Assembly (NCBI GenBank): GCA_964534315.1
Contig: CAZHOV010000161.1
Span: 1-13,095 of the forward strand
Length of the DNA stretch: 13,095 nucleotides
Origin: CAZHOV01 sp964534315
GTDB taxonomy: Bacteria > Bacteroidota > Bacteroidia > Chitinophagales > Saprospiraceae
Direction: 5' to 3'
A program made the translations under genes and the position numbers. Within the stretch, counting starts at the first letter, position 1. Each line of letters begins with the position of its first letter. Shown piece after piece: positions 1 to 6,719 of this stretch. A model generated the notes under the pieces. The model saw only the letters and a list, made by a program, of their open reading frames with translations, was not told where the DNA came from and did no database searches.

Positions 1-2
1 TG

Positions 3-39
3 CTGTAATAATAAAGGCTAAGTCCTTTATTATATACAG
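3..39. repeat. Hairpin at left edge, possible terminator of an off-window gene
   Basis: Bases 8-17 (ATAATAAAGG) pair perfectly with 24-33 around the 6-nt loop CTAAGT. Past a one-base bulge (A34), 3-7 (CTGTA) pair with 35-39 (TACAG), giving about 15 bp in all. The structure is A/T-rich with a GG/CC closing pair. It could end transcription of a gene to the left of the window, but no gene is visible there, so its role is inferred. Confidence 0.4.
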
Positions 40-172
40 GAATTTTCATTTGAACCTTAAAAAATTATTCTACCAATTTTTTTGCCTTACTACTTATGTA
101 AAAATTGAAAAAAACGTTGCCTAACTAACCATATTTTTGTTCATTAGTTTTTTCTGTATGTTCTCAAATACT

Positions 173-410
173 GTACTCCAGGTAGCATAGGAACGATACA
201 GGAGATAACTAGTATTTTTTTGCAAAATACCTCATCATGTCCCTCTGGCAAGTCCCGGACCGCCAAACTATGGAGTTTATGAAGACGTTTTACCAAAACT
301 GGCTGGAAAAAGACATGTCCATCCCCAATGCTTTCCGTACCACCCAACAACAAATGCGCGATCGCTTTTTTGATCTCTATGCCTGGGCAGGTTTTGTGTT
401 GGTGGAGTAA
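173..410 (+). pseudogene. CHAT-domain (caspase-like) protein, decayed C-terminal remnant
   Basis: An open stretch at 237-410 encodes 57 residues beginning MSLWQVPDRQT and ending AWAGFVLVE-stop. This is the typical last strand-helix block of CHAT domains (SLW-V-D, then FY-NWL, then W-AFVL-E). Reading upstream in the same frame gives TGDN, a TAG stop (210-212), then YFFAKYLI running into MSLW. Bases 185-193 in another frame read Ala-stop-Glu. This matches the family motif S-A-C-E-T-x-T-G-D with the catalytic Cys codon replaced by TAG, a frameshift near 191-197, and loss of roughly a dozen codons between GD and AKY. The catalytic His region and everything N-terminal are absent. Intact CHAT proteins are proteases of the separase/caspase clan, often with TPR repeats, and are common in Bacteroidota. 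The C-terminal block is well supported; the decayed part upstream of 237 is less certain. Confidence 0.65.
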
Positions 411-432
411 AAAAATTGATCTACTTTAAAAC

Positions 433-1350
433 TTATCGCTCTATTTTCACCCCCGCCCCCTCCAACGCCAACAACCGCTGCCAATACCGATCCGTATGAG
501 CCTGCACCTCATCCAACAGATGCTCATTGCCCTCCTTAAAAAGCTGACGGAAGCGGCCCTGATGTTTCATACATTCGGATACCGGAATCATCTTTTCAGG
601 TTTGTAATTGACCTTATAATGCTGACGTTCTACTTCAAAAAGCGGGAATAAACGTGTTTCAACGGCTAGTCGACCAATCTCGATCGATTGCCCTGGTTCG
701 GTCTTGTGACCGGGAGGACACGGACCGTCAATCATCAGGAAACGGAACCCTTCCACATCTTTAGCTTTAACCATCTTGGCCCGCAGGTCTTCCATGAATG
801 CGAGCGAAGCGGTTGCTGCATAAGGTAGGTTGTGGGCTGCAATGATCCCCATCAGGTCTTTGGGCCAGGTTCGCTTGAATCCCTGACCACCTGGATTAGT
901 GGTTGTCATCGCTCCATATGGAGTGGCTGTACTGGTCTGGATACCCGTATTCATGTAAGCTCCGTTATTATTACATACATAAAAAATATTCTCCCCTCTC
1001 GCTGCTGCTCCAGATAACGCCTGGAAGCCAATATCAAAAGTGCCGCCATCGCCAGCCAACACCACTACCTTGGTATCTTGTTTACCCTGACGATCCAACG
1101 CTGCCCGAACACCCGTAGCGGTCGCTGAAGCTGCCGCAAAAACCGTATGCACCACATTAGCTTTCAACTCATTGAGCGGATAAGGTCCGGTAATAATGGA
1201 AAAACAGGAGGCCGGAACTACATAAACGGTATCTTCGCCTAATATACTAGCCAAGTGCCGCACCAACAACGACCATCCGCAACCTCTGCAACTCAACGCT
1301 CCGGAATATACTTTTTCATCATTTATTAAAAAATCATATGCAGGTTCCAT
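433..1350 (-). CDS. 2-oxoacid:acceptor oxidoreductase, beta subunit (TPP-binding, PorB-like)
   Basis: This is the catalytic thiamine-diphosphate subunit of a pyruvate:ferredoxin-type oxidoreductase, 305 aa, a usual length for separate beta subunits. The TPP/Mg site shows as GDGG at 100-103 and NNNGAYMNTGIQTS at 127-140; AYMNTGIQ is characteristic of PorB proteins. Four cysteines, C21 and C24 (CRGC), C49 and C211 (GPCPPG), sit where the family binds its proximal [4Fe-4S] cluster. It has no signal peptide and should be cytoplasmic. It is third in a minus-strand operon after the gamma/FAD/ferredoxin fusion and the alpha subunit, but lies 388 bp downstream of alpha, unusually far for subunits of one enzyme. 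The ATG at 1350 follows an A/T-rich leader without a Shine-Dalgarno, as is normal in Bacteroidota. The substrate (pyruvate, 2-oxoglutarate, an aryl or branched-chain 2-oxoacid) cannot be read from the sequence. Confidence 0.9.
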   Translation of the reverse strand: MEPAYDFLINDEKVYSGALSCRGCGWSLLVRHLASILGEDTVYVVPASCFSIITGPYPLNELKANVVHTVFAAASATATGVRAALDRQGKQDTKVVVLAGDGGTFDIGFQALSGAAARGENIFYVCNNNGAYMNTGIQTSTATPYGAMTTTNPGGQGFKRTWPKDLMGIIAAHNLPYAATASLAFMEDLRAKMVKAKDVEGFRFLMIDGPCPPGHKTEPGQSIEIGRLAVETRLFPLFEVERQHYKVNYKPEKMIPVSECMKHQGRFRQLFKEGNEHLLDEVQAHTDRYWQRLLALEGAGVKIER

Positions 1351-1482
1351 AGTTTAATTTTATTCTTTCTAATTAATTCAATACCTTTCAATTAAGCTGA
1401 TTAGTTTTGCAATAAATTACTGTTTTACACTAATTTATTATTCTACTTACTCAATCAAAAAACTCAATTCACTTTTTTTCCA
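1351..1482. other. A/T-rich spacer upstream of the beta-subunit gene
   Basis: This non-array part of the alpha-beta gap is strongly A/T-rich. It contains an all-A/T inverted repeat (1411-1419 AATAAATTA with 1431-1439 TAATTTATT, 11-nt loop). I found no clear -33/-7 pair. An internal promoter for the beta gene is possible but not shown. Confidence 0.35.
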
Positions 1483-1738
1483 ATATTCCTAATCTCCTAT
1501 ATTCCCATATTCCTACTTTCCTAATCTCCTATATTCCCATATTCCTACTTTCCTATTTTCCTACTTTCCCAATCTCCTCCATTCCCATATTCCTATTTTC
1601 CTACTTTCCTACTTTCCCAATCTCCTCCATTCCCATATTCCTACTTTCCCAATCTCCTCCATTCCCATATTCCTATTTTCCTATTTTCCTACTTTCCCAA
1701 TCTCCCATATTCCCATATTCCTATTTTCCTACTTTCCT
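1483..1738. repeat. 8-bp-period tandem array (32 units) with 32/40/48-bp higher-order blocks
   Basis: On the + strand the stretch divides without remainder into 32 consecutive 8-mers fitting a loose consensus A-Y-W-T-T-C-C-Y (ATATTCCT, ACTTTCCT, ATTTTCCT, ATATTCCC, CCATTCCC), plus a recurring block header AATCTCCY. The header occurs at 1491, 1523, 1571, 1619, 1651 and 1699. The spacings are 32, 48, 48, 32 and 48 bp, then 40 bp to 1738, all multiples of 8. A more degenerate unit (TTTTTCCA, 1475-1482) may be the edge. The array stops exactly next to the alpha-subunit stop codon (1739-1741). In the operon mRNA it would be purine-rich, with AGGA or GGGA in nearly every unit. It does not encode protein. 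Confidence 0.9.
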
Positions 1739-2941
1739 TCATTCCACATCCACCCAATTCACCTCTTCAGGCTCGTTCATGGCCCGGTAAATAATCTTTT
1801 CAATAGTCTTAGGAGGAACATCCTTCCCTCCTACCCCAGCGTAGAAATCCAATAATCGGAAATCTTCTCCATAGAGGGCACGTTTCATTTCCTGCATGAT
1901 CGCTCCTTCGCGATCGCCCAAAAAGTTGCGCTCTACATTAGCAATGATGGCATCCTTCGGTAGCGGAGCAAGCGCTTTCAGAACAGATGCTTTTGGAAAT
2001 GGCTTAAACAATCGGATCTTCAACAAGCCAACTTCCGGATATTGCCGGATCACCCCTCTCACGGTACTCGAAATACTGGATACCGTAACCAATACCAGTT
2101 TGGTTTGTGGTCCAATATTTACCGCTTCTACATTGCTGTAGTGGCGACCAAAAACTTCGGCAAAATCGTCGGCAATGGTCTCAGAAAGCTCTTCTACCTG
2201 CTGTACATCCCTCCAATACGCATAATTGAATTTATTGTAATGTTCCGGCGGTACCAAGCCGCCAAAGGATTTGGGATGCTCAACATCCACTTCCATAAGA
2301 CTGTGCTGAAATGGAGGCAAGAATCGATCAACCAATTCCTGATCAGGTACCCAGACATTTTCGCTGGTATGACTCTGGTAAAAAGCATCCAGCACCACCA
2401 TCACCGGGAGGTGCAATTGCTCGGTGAGCACATAAGCCTGAATAATAGTATCCAGTACTTCCTGCGAACTTTCTCCGTAATACTGAACCCAACCCGTATC
2501 GCGTTGAGAAAGCGAATCCGATTGGTCAGACCATATATTCCAAGGGATAGACGGTCGGCCCACATTACAAACCACCATGGGTAGCCGGAAGTGCGAAATA
2601 GCTTGCAACACTTCATGTGCATAAAACAACCCCTGGCCCGCCGTGGCGGTAAAGACACGTTCGCCGGTTACGGCTGCTCCCATAGCCGCGGCAAATACCG
2701 AATGCTCGCTATCCATGTTGATGTAAGTAGCCTCCAAATCGCCTTCAGCCACCATTTCGGAAAGGCGCTCTACGATGGTGGTCTGTGGCGTAATGGGGTA
2801 TGCAGGTACAAAACCCACCCGACATAAGCGCGCTCCCTCGGCAGCAGCATAATTGCCTTTCATGATCTTTTCCGTATGACCAGGATACCTGGACTTATCA
2901 GAAGGAATATTATTGACTTTTTCTAAGGTTTTTGCTTTCAT
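1739..2941 (-). CDS. 2-oxoacid:acceptor oxidoreductase, alpha subunit (PorA-like)
   Basis: This 400-aa protein carries the pyrimidine-binding TPP domain and the transketolase-C-like domain of 2-oxoacid:ferredoxin oxidoreductases. Seen directly: YPITPQT at 48-54, the substrate/TPP loop of the family; MDSEHS at 76-81 (the family's ESEHS, with Asp in place of the first Glu); and ATAGQGL near 99-105. The C-terminal part (about 280-370: KLVLVTVSS, RLFKPFP, NVERNF) matches domain II. The length is normal for a separate alpha subunit. The ATG (2941-2939) overlaps the stop of the upstream fusion gene by four bases (ATGA), implying translational coupling and fixing the start. The stop codon is directly followed by the 8-bp tandem array. 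It should assemble with the beta subunit and the fusion protein in the cytoplasm. The substrate is not assigned. Confidence 0.9.
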   Translation of the reverse strand: MKAKTLEKVNNIPSDKSRYPGHTEKIMKGNYAAAEGARLCRVGFVPAYPITPQTTIVERLSEMVAEGDLEATYINMDSEHSVFAAAMGAAVTGERVFTATAGQGLFYAHEVLQAISHFRLPMVVCNVGRPSIPWNIWSDQSDSLSQRDTGWVQYYGESSQEVLDTIIQAYVLTEQLHLPVMVVLDAFYQSHTSENVWVPDQELVDRFLPPFQHSLMEVDVEHPKSFGGLVPPEHYNKFNYAYWRDVQQVEELSETIADDFAEVFGRHYSNVEAVNIGPQTKLVLVTVSSISSTVRGVIRQYPEVGLLKIRLFKPFPKASVLKALAPLPKDAIIANVERNFLGDREGAIMQEMKRALYGEDFRLLDFYAGVGGKDVPPKTIEKIIYRAMNEPEEVNWVDVE

Positions 2942-5205
2942 GATACTGTTGCTTCATTTAGGTTAAATTCAATAGCGGAACATGGACATTCTTGTATGCA
3001 GATGCCACATCCTTTACAATAATCGTAATCTATACGTAACCTGCCTTGCTCATCTACGTGGATAGCTGCATCCGGACAGAAGTTAAAGCAGTTACCGCAC
3101 TTAAAGCAATCGCCGCAATGCAGACACCGGGCTGCTTCTTCCAGGATCTCCTCTTCGGGTATTGCTTTGATCACTTCGGAAAAATCACCCTGAAAGTCTC
3201 TTGGGTGATGCAACTTGTTGGGATGCCGCGCTAACGGAAGGTAATAGGCATAGTTGATCTCTTCAGGTAAGACTACCTCCGGCATAGTTTCCTCTGGGTG
3301 GTAAGGCTCTCCTTTAAAAAAGGCCGTGACCTCAGCTGCGACTTTATTGCCCGAACCGATAGCCTCGGTAACGGTACCTCCCCACGCCATATCTCCGGCG
3401 CAAAAGACAGGTAGTTTACTCTGGTATTCGATGCGGCTCTGTTTAGGTGTTACTTCATTGTCTCCAAAGGCATAATTATCATACCATTGACCTATAGCTG
3501 CGATAACATGATCAACAGGCAACGCAAACCTCGATCCTTCTATAGGTATAGGGCGTCTCCTGCCTGAAGTATCCGGCTCGCCAAGCTGCATACGGGTCAT
3601 CGTCAAAAGAAGCGTATCAGCTGATTTGGAAAGCGCCACAGGCGCTGACAGGAATTGAAATTTAACGCCTTCCACCTGTGCTTCCCGCACTTCCTGTGCA
3701 ATAGCCGGCATTTCTCTGATGGTACGTCGGTAATAAATGGTAGGAATAGCTCCCAGTCTTAAGGCTGTTCGGGCCACGTCTATAGCAGTATTACCACCAC
3801 CAATGATAGCAACTTTGTCTTTTGGTTTTATACCCGCTCGATCACCCTTCAATTTGAAATTCCGGAGGAAGGCAACACCCTCGGTTACCAGTTCCTCATT
3901 AGGCAAACGAAGTGATGAGCCGATGTGTGAGCCGACCGCCGTGATCACCGCATCAAAATCATCGGAGAGTTCATCGACGGTCACTTTTCGGTTGAGCTTG
4001 ATCTCTACGCCCTGGCGTTCGATGTTACGGATCTCCTGGTCGAGTATTTCATCGGGTAAGCGGAATTTAGGTATGCCGGTTCGCATCATCCCACCCGCTT
4101 GGGGTAACGCTTCAAAGACGGTTACCGGATAACCTTGCTCTCTGAGTCTCAGGGCGGCGGTAAGGCCAGCCGGACCAGACCCGATAATAGCGATGCGCTC
4201 ATTGTGCAACAATGGCTTGGCTTCTATATCATTTTTCAAAGTCCGGTCGCCAAGGAAGCGTTCGATGGCTCCGATGTTGACGCCTCCGTCCAGTTCATTG
4301 CGGTTGCAATGTTGCTCGCAGAAGTGCGGGCACACCCGTCCGCAAATGGCGGGGAATGGGTTGTGCTTGTAGATGACATCAACAGCTTCAGTAAATTTTT
4401 TCCTGGCGGCCAAGTCAACGAATGCTCGCACATCCGTACCTGCCGGACAGTTGGCATTACAAGGAGGTGTCCGATCGACATACTTAGGCGTCATGAGCCG
4501 CCAGTTACCGGTTTTATTTTTCGACATGGGCTCCGACCAAAATGGAGCTTCCAGACCTTCCGGTGCAGGTATTTCATCTACTTGCAGCTCTTTCAGGCTT
4601 TTAGTGATTTCTGCAGGGGGTGCCTGCAGCTTATCAATGAGGTATTTGTCAGATTTTTTGATACCTACCACCTTTTGGTAAGCCTGGGCAACAGCCTCGG
4701 CATTAGCCTCTGCTTTCGCCGGTACATTTGCTTTTACGATCGCTTGTCCAGTGGAGAGGTCTGCTTCGAAGATGCGTAAGATTGCGCCGATCATAGCTGC
4801 ATTGACGATAGGTAGGGATTTGCTGCCCAGTTTCAGGCCAAGCGAAATGGCTGTAGCCGGAATGGTATAAATATGTTTGGCAAACCCCTTAAAATCAGTA
4901 AGGGGCCGTTCCGTATTGATCAGAACTGCCCCACCATCTTGTAAGCCATCAAATACGGGTATTTGGTCGAGTAAGCTCTCGTCAAAGACCACGATCAGAT
5001 GAGGATGATAAATATTACTTCGGTTAAGGATTTCTTTTTTGGCTACTCGCAGGAAAGCCTGGATTGGAGCTCCTGTTCGCTCGACACCGAAGGCCGGAAA
5101 GGCCTGCACCTGAAAATTGTCGAGCTTGCTGAATACCTTTGCCAGGATCTCGAATGCGGTAACCATACCTTGACCGCCTCTGGCATGTCCGCGTATTTCT
5201 AACAT
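2938..5205 (-). CDS. Fused gamma (PorG)-GltD-like flavoprotein-ferredoxin (PorD) subunit of 2-oxoacid oxidoreductase
   Basis: This 755-aa protein joins three modules that are usually separate. Residues 1-180 are PorG-like: MLEIRGHARGGQG, then FPAFGVERTGAPI. Residues about 235-640 resemble the glutamate synthase small subunit/NfnB family: an N-terminal Fe-S domain with C249, C253, C288, C292, C296 and C300, FAD fold IIGSGPAG at 340-347, NAD(P)H fold IIGGGNTA at 467-474, and FCAGD at 601-605. Residues 690-745 hold two ferredoxin motifs, C700/C703/C706/C710 and C730/C733/C736/C740, with extra C694, C697 and C742. The likely role is to carry electrons from the TPP site through Fe-S clusters to FAD and NAD(P), making the enzyme NAD(P)-linked as well as, or instead of, ferredoxin-linked. 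A flavoprotein of this type is known in phenylglyoxylate:NAD and 2-oxoglutarate:NADP oxidoreductases of aromatic degraders, as separate subunits. It is first in the operon and ends in an ATGA overlap with alpha. The architecture is firm; the acceptor is inferred. Confidence 0.88.
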   Translation of the reverse strand: MLEIRGHARGGQGMVTAFEILAKVFSKLDNFQVQAFPAFGVERTGAPIQAFLRVAKKEILNRSNIYHPHLIVVFDESLLDQIPVFDGLQDGGAVLINTERPLTDFKGFAKHIYTIPATAISLGLKLGSKSLPIVNAAMIGAILRIFEADLSTGQAIVKANVPAKAEANAEAVAQAYQKVVGIKKSDKYLIDKLQAPPAEITKSLKELQVDEIPAPEGLEAPFWSEPMSKNKTGNWRLMTPKYVDRTPPCNANCPAGTDVRAFVDLAARKKFTEAVDVIYKHNPFPAICGRVCPHFCEQHCNRNELDGGVNIGAIERFLGDRTLKNDIEAKPLLHNERIAIIGSGPAGLTAALRLREQGYPVTVFEALPQAGGMMRTGIPKFRLPDEILDQEIRNIERQGVEIKLNRKVTVDELSDDFDAVITAVGSHIGSSLRLPNEELVTEGVAFLRNFKLKGDRAGIKPKDKVAIIGGGNTAIDVARTALRLGAIPTIYYRRTIREMPAIAQEVREAQVEGVKFQFLSAPVALSKSADTLLLTMTRMQLGEPDTSGRRRPIPIEGSRFALPVDHVIAAIGQWYDNYAFGDNEVTPKQSRIEYQSKLPVFCAGDMAWGGTVTEAIGSGNKVAAEVTAFFKGEPYHPEETMPEVVLPEEINYAYYLPLARHPNKLHHPRDFQGDFSEVIKAIPEEEILEEAARCLHCGDCFKCGNCFNFCPDAAIHVDEQGRLRIDYDYCKGCGICIQECPCSAIEFNLNEATVS

Positions 5206-5523
5206 GTTTTAAAATTTTCTCAAAAATGAGTGAATACGATCCCTTTGGATCATTTATAAGATTATTTTAACGTATTTATACAGCAATTTAGATGACATTG
5301 GTTTTGGGTTGAGCCTGATTTTTGTCAGCGGGGAAAAGAGGATAGAATTTTTAATTTTTCTATTTTCTGTTCGGCACATCTTTTTTATCAGCTGGTAACT
5401 TTTTTTAGTCTTTCCAAATAAACCCTGTCAGAAGCTTAATTTCTTTTTAATCAGGGTGTGTCTGAAAAATACCCTTTGGAGTGCGAAAGTATCTTTTTGG
5501 CTCAGGTACAAGGGGAAGAATCA
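5206..5523. other. Divergent intergenic region, left part
   Basis: This is the non-coding leader side of the oxidoreductase operon. It holds a small perfect hairpin (GATCC 5238-5242 with GGATC 5247-5251, loop CTTT) about 35 bp ahead of the operon start codon. The rest is T-rich. I searched for a minus-strand TAnnTTTG -7 element and found none exact, so the operon promoter is not located. No gene is apparent. Confidence 0.35.
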
Positions 5524-5754
5524 TGGCACTTGGTGCTCGTCCTCAGGCGCTTTAGCTCCAGGATATTCAAAGACTGGTGCAGGGCACCAGCATCTTGATA
5601 GCATAGGAAAATTATTGATCGCGAATGGTGCAGCGCACCTTGATATAAAAACCAAGGAACCATTAAAATTTTGATAAAAAATATTAAGCTCCTCCGGAGC
5701 ATTCACCATTTGGGGCTATTTAAGCGCTACCAATGTGTTGCTCCCTTGGAGCAA
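5524..5754. repeat. Array of five regularly spaced short hairpins with 3-nt loops
   Basis: Five small palindromes with 3-base loops occur in series. They are GCAC-TTG-GTGC (5526-5536), CTGGTGC-AGG-GCACCAG (5574-5590), GGTGC-AGC-GCACC (5627-5639), GCTCC-TCC-GGAGC (5688-5700) and TTGCTCC-CTT-GGAGCAA (5738-5754). Centres are about 51, 51, 61 and 52 bp apart. A sixth, imperfect one (GGCGCTTTAGCTCC) starts near 5547. Stems alternate between a GGTGC type and a GCTCC/GGAGC type, with A/T-rich linkers. Open frames across the array on both strands are by-products of the repeats. It lies upstream of the TPR gene on the + strand. It resembles the degenerate GGAGC-type hairpin families scattered in Bacteroidota genomes, an impression that was not checked. 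Confidence 0.6.
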
Positions 5755-5830
5755 ACGATTGAAAATTTACAAAAGGGTAGAAACTACTAGATTCAATTCA
5801 TTAATCTTTTTATAACTTAAATTAACTATT

Positions 5831-6667
5831 ATGAAAGCGATTTTTAAAACCATTTTTACAGCCGGGCTGGTTCTTTTTATGTGCTCCTTATATGCACAAA
5901 GCGAAGATCTAATGCCCATAACCACTGACTCTAAAATGGCTGAAGAACTGTATCAAGAAGCTGTTCAGGCGGCTTGGGGATCAGATTTCAAGAAAGCTGA
6001 AGAAAAGCTGGAAGATGCCGTAAAGGAAGACCCTGAATTCTTTTCCGGTTATGCTATGCTAGCTATGTTACAATCTGGTAATGACGAGAAAGCCGACGAA
6101 TTTAAAGCAAATGCCGCTAAGGCAATGGAAAAGGCAGATCCTGATAAGCTCAACGACAATGAAGAGATTATGGCGGATGCTCTGAAAAAAATGGTCGAAG
6201 AAGAAAAACCTGACTTGAGCGCACATGGTGATCAACTGGCCAAACTACACCCGGATAATATAGAAGCGAATATGCTCGACGGATGGTTTAGCATGGGAGC
6301 GGGCAAAGTAGATGATGCTCTTGCAGCTTTTGAAAAAGCTGCACAACTAGATCCTGATTTTGGTGCAGCCCACAACCTGAGTGGATATGCCAACATGCAA
6401 AAAGGTGATATGGAAAAGGCTAAGGCCAGTTTCGAAAAATACATTGAGGTAGCTCCGGACAATCCGAATCCTTATGACAGCATGGGGGATTATTACATGG
6501 CGATCAAGGATTACGAAAAAGCAAAAAACTTCTATGCAGAAGCGGGCACCAAAGATCCTAACTGGACCGCCTCTCAGCCGAAACACGATGAGGCTGATAA
6601 ATTACTTAACGAAGATCCGGACAACAGTACAAAACCTACTAAGGAAGGTGACGGCGGAAAAGAATAG
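5831..6667 (+). CDS. Secreted tetratricopeptide-repeat (TPR) protein
   Basis: This 278-aa protein has an N-terminal signal peptide: basic MKAIFK, a hydrophobic core to about residue 20, and probable signal peptidase I cleavage after YA at 21-22. C18 does not sit in a good lipobox. The mature protein is periplasmic or exported and helical. TPR-like units are visible at about 36-70 (AEELYQEAVQAAW, then A-E-K-LEDAVKEDP), 144-176 (FEKAAQLDPDF), 177-210 (KASFEKYIEVAPDNP) and 211-243 (YYMAIKDYEKAKNFYAEA). The region 85-140 is a more divergent helical stretch. The tail (255-278) is acidic and low in complexity. TPR domains bind partner proteins; no partner can be named. The ATG follows an A/T-rich leader without a Shine-Dalgarno. 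The gene stands alone on its strand and converges on the next gene, with a shared hairpin between the two. Confidence 0.85.
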   Translation: MKAIFKTIFTAGLVLFMCSLYAQSEDLMPITTDSKMAEELYQEAVQAAWGSDFKKAEEKLEDAVKEDPEFFSGYAMLAMLQSGNDEKADEFKANAAKAMEKADPDKLNDNEEIMADALKKMVEEEKPDLSAHGDQLAKLHPDNIEANMLDGWFSMGAGKVDDALAAFEKAAQLDPDFGAAHNLSGYANMQKGDMEKAKASFEKYIEVAPDNPNPYDSMGDYYMAIKDYEKAKNFYAEAGTKDPNWTASQPKHDEADKLLNEDPDNSTKPTKEGDGGKE

Positions 6668-6676
6668 TAGTAAGTT

Positions 6677-6718
6677 TTATGTATCAACTCACGGTTTACA
6701 CCGTGGGTTGATACATAA
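6677..6718. terminator. Shared hairpin between convergent genes (bidirectional terminator or REP-like palindrome)
   Basis: Arms 6677-6695 and 6700-6718 pair over 19 positions with a single G-T wobble, around the loop TTAC. The core is CACGGT/ACCGTG flanked by ATCAAC/GTTGAT. It begins 10 bp after the TPR stop codon and ends one base before the stop codon of the large minus-strand gene, so it fits both 3' ends. There is no strong T-tract on either side. The ACGGT-TTAC-ACCGTGGGTT core resembles REP-type palindromes linked to REP-associated tyrosine transposases; that link is an inference. Confidence 0.6.
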
Positions 6719-6719
6719 T

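Noticed and set aside
144..353. 69-codon minus-strand open frame near the left end
   Set aside because: It is antisense to the CHAT remnant, whose + strand frame shows clear family motifs; the minus frame has no recognisable features.
1483..1738. CRISPR array or coding repeat
   Set aside because: There are no unique spacers of constant length and no cas genes. The 8-bp period is not a multiple of three and the stretch lies outside any gene.
4135..4779. 214-codon + strand open frame inside the fusion gene
   Set aside because: It is antisense to the PorG-GltD region with intact conserved motifs on the minus strand; it shows no independent family signature.
5456..5709. Overlapping open frames of 62-72 codons on both strands
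   Set aside because: They run through the hairpin array, overlap each other in several frames, and encode palindrome-derived sequence without domain or signal-peptide features.
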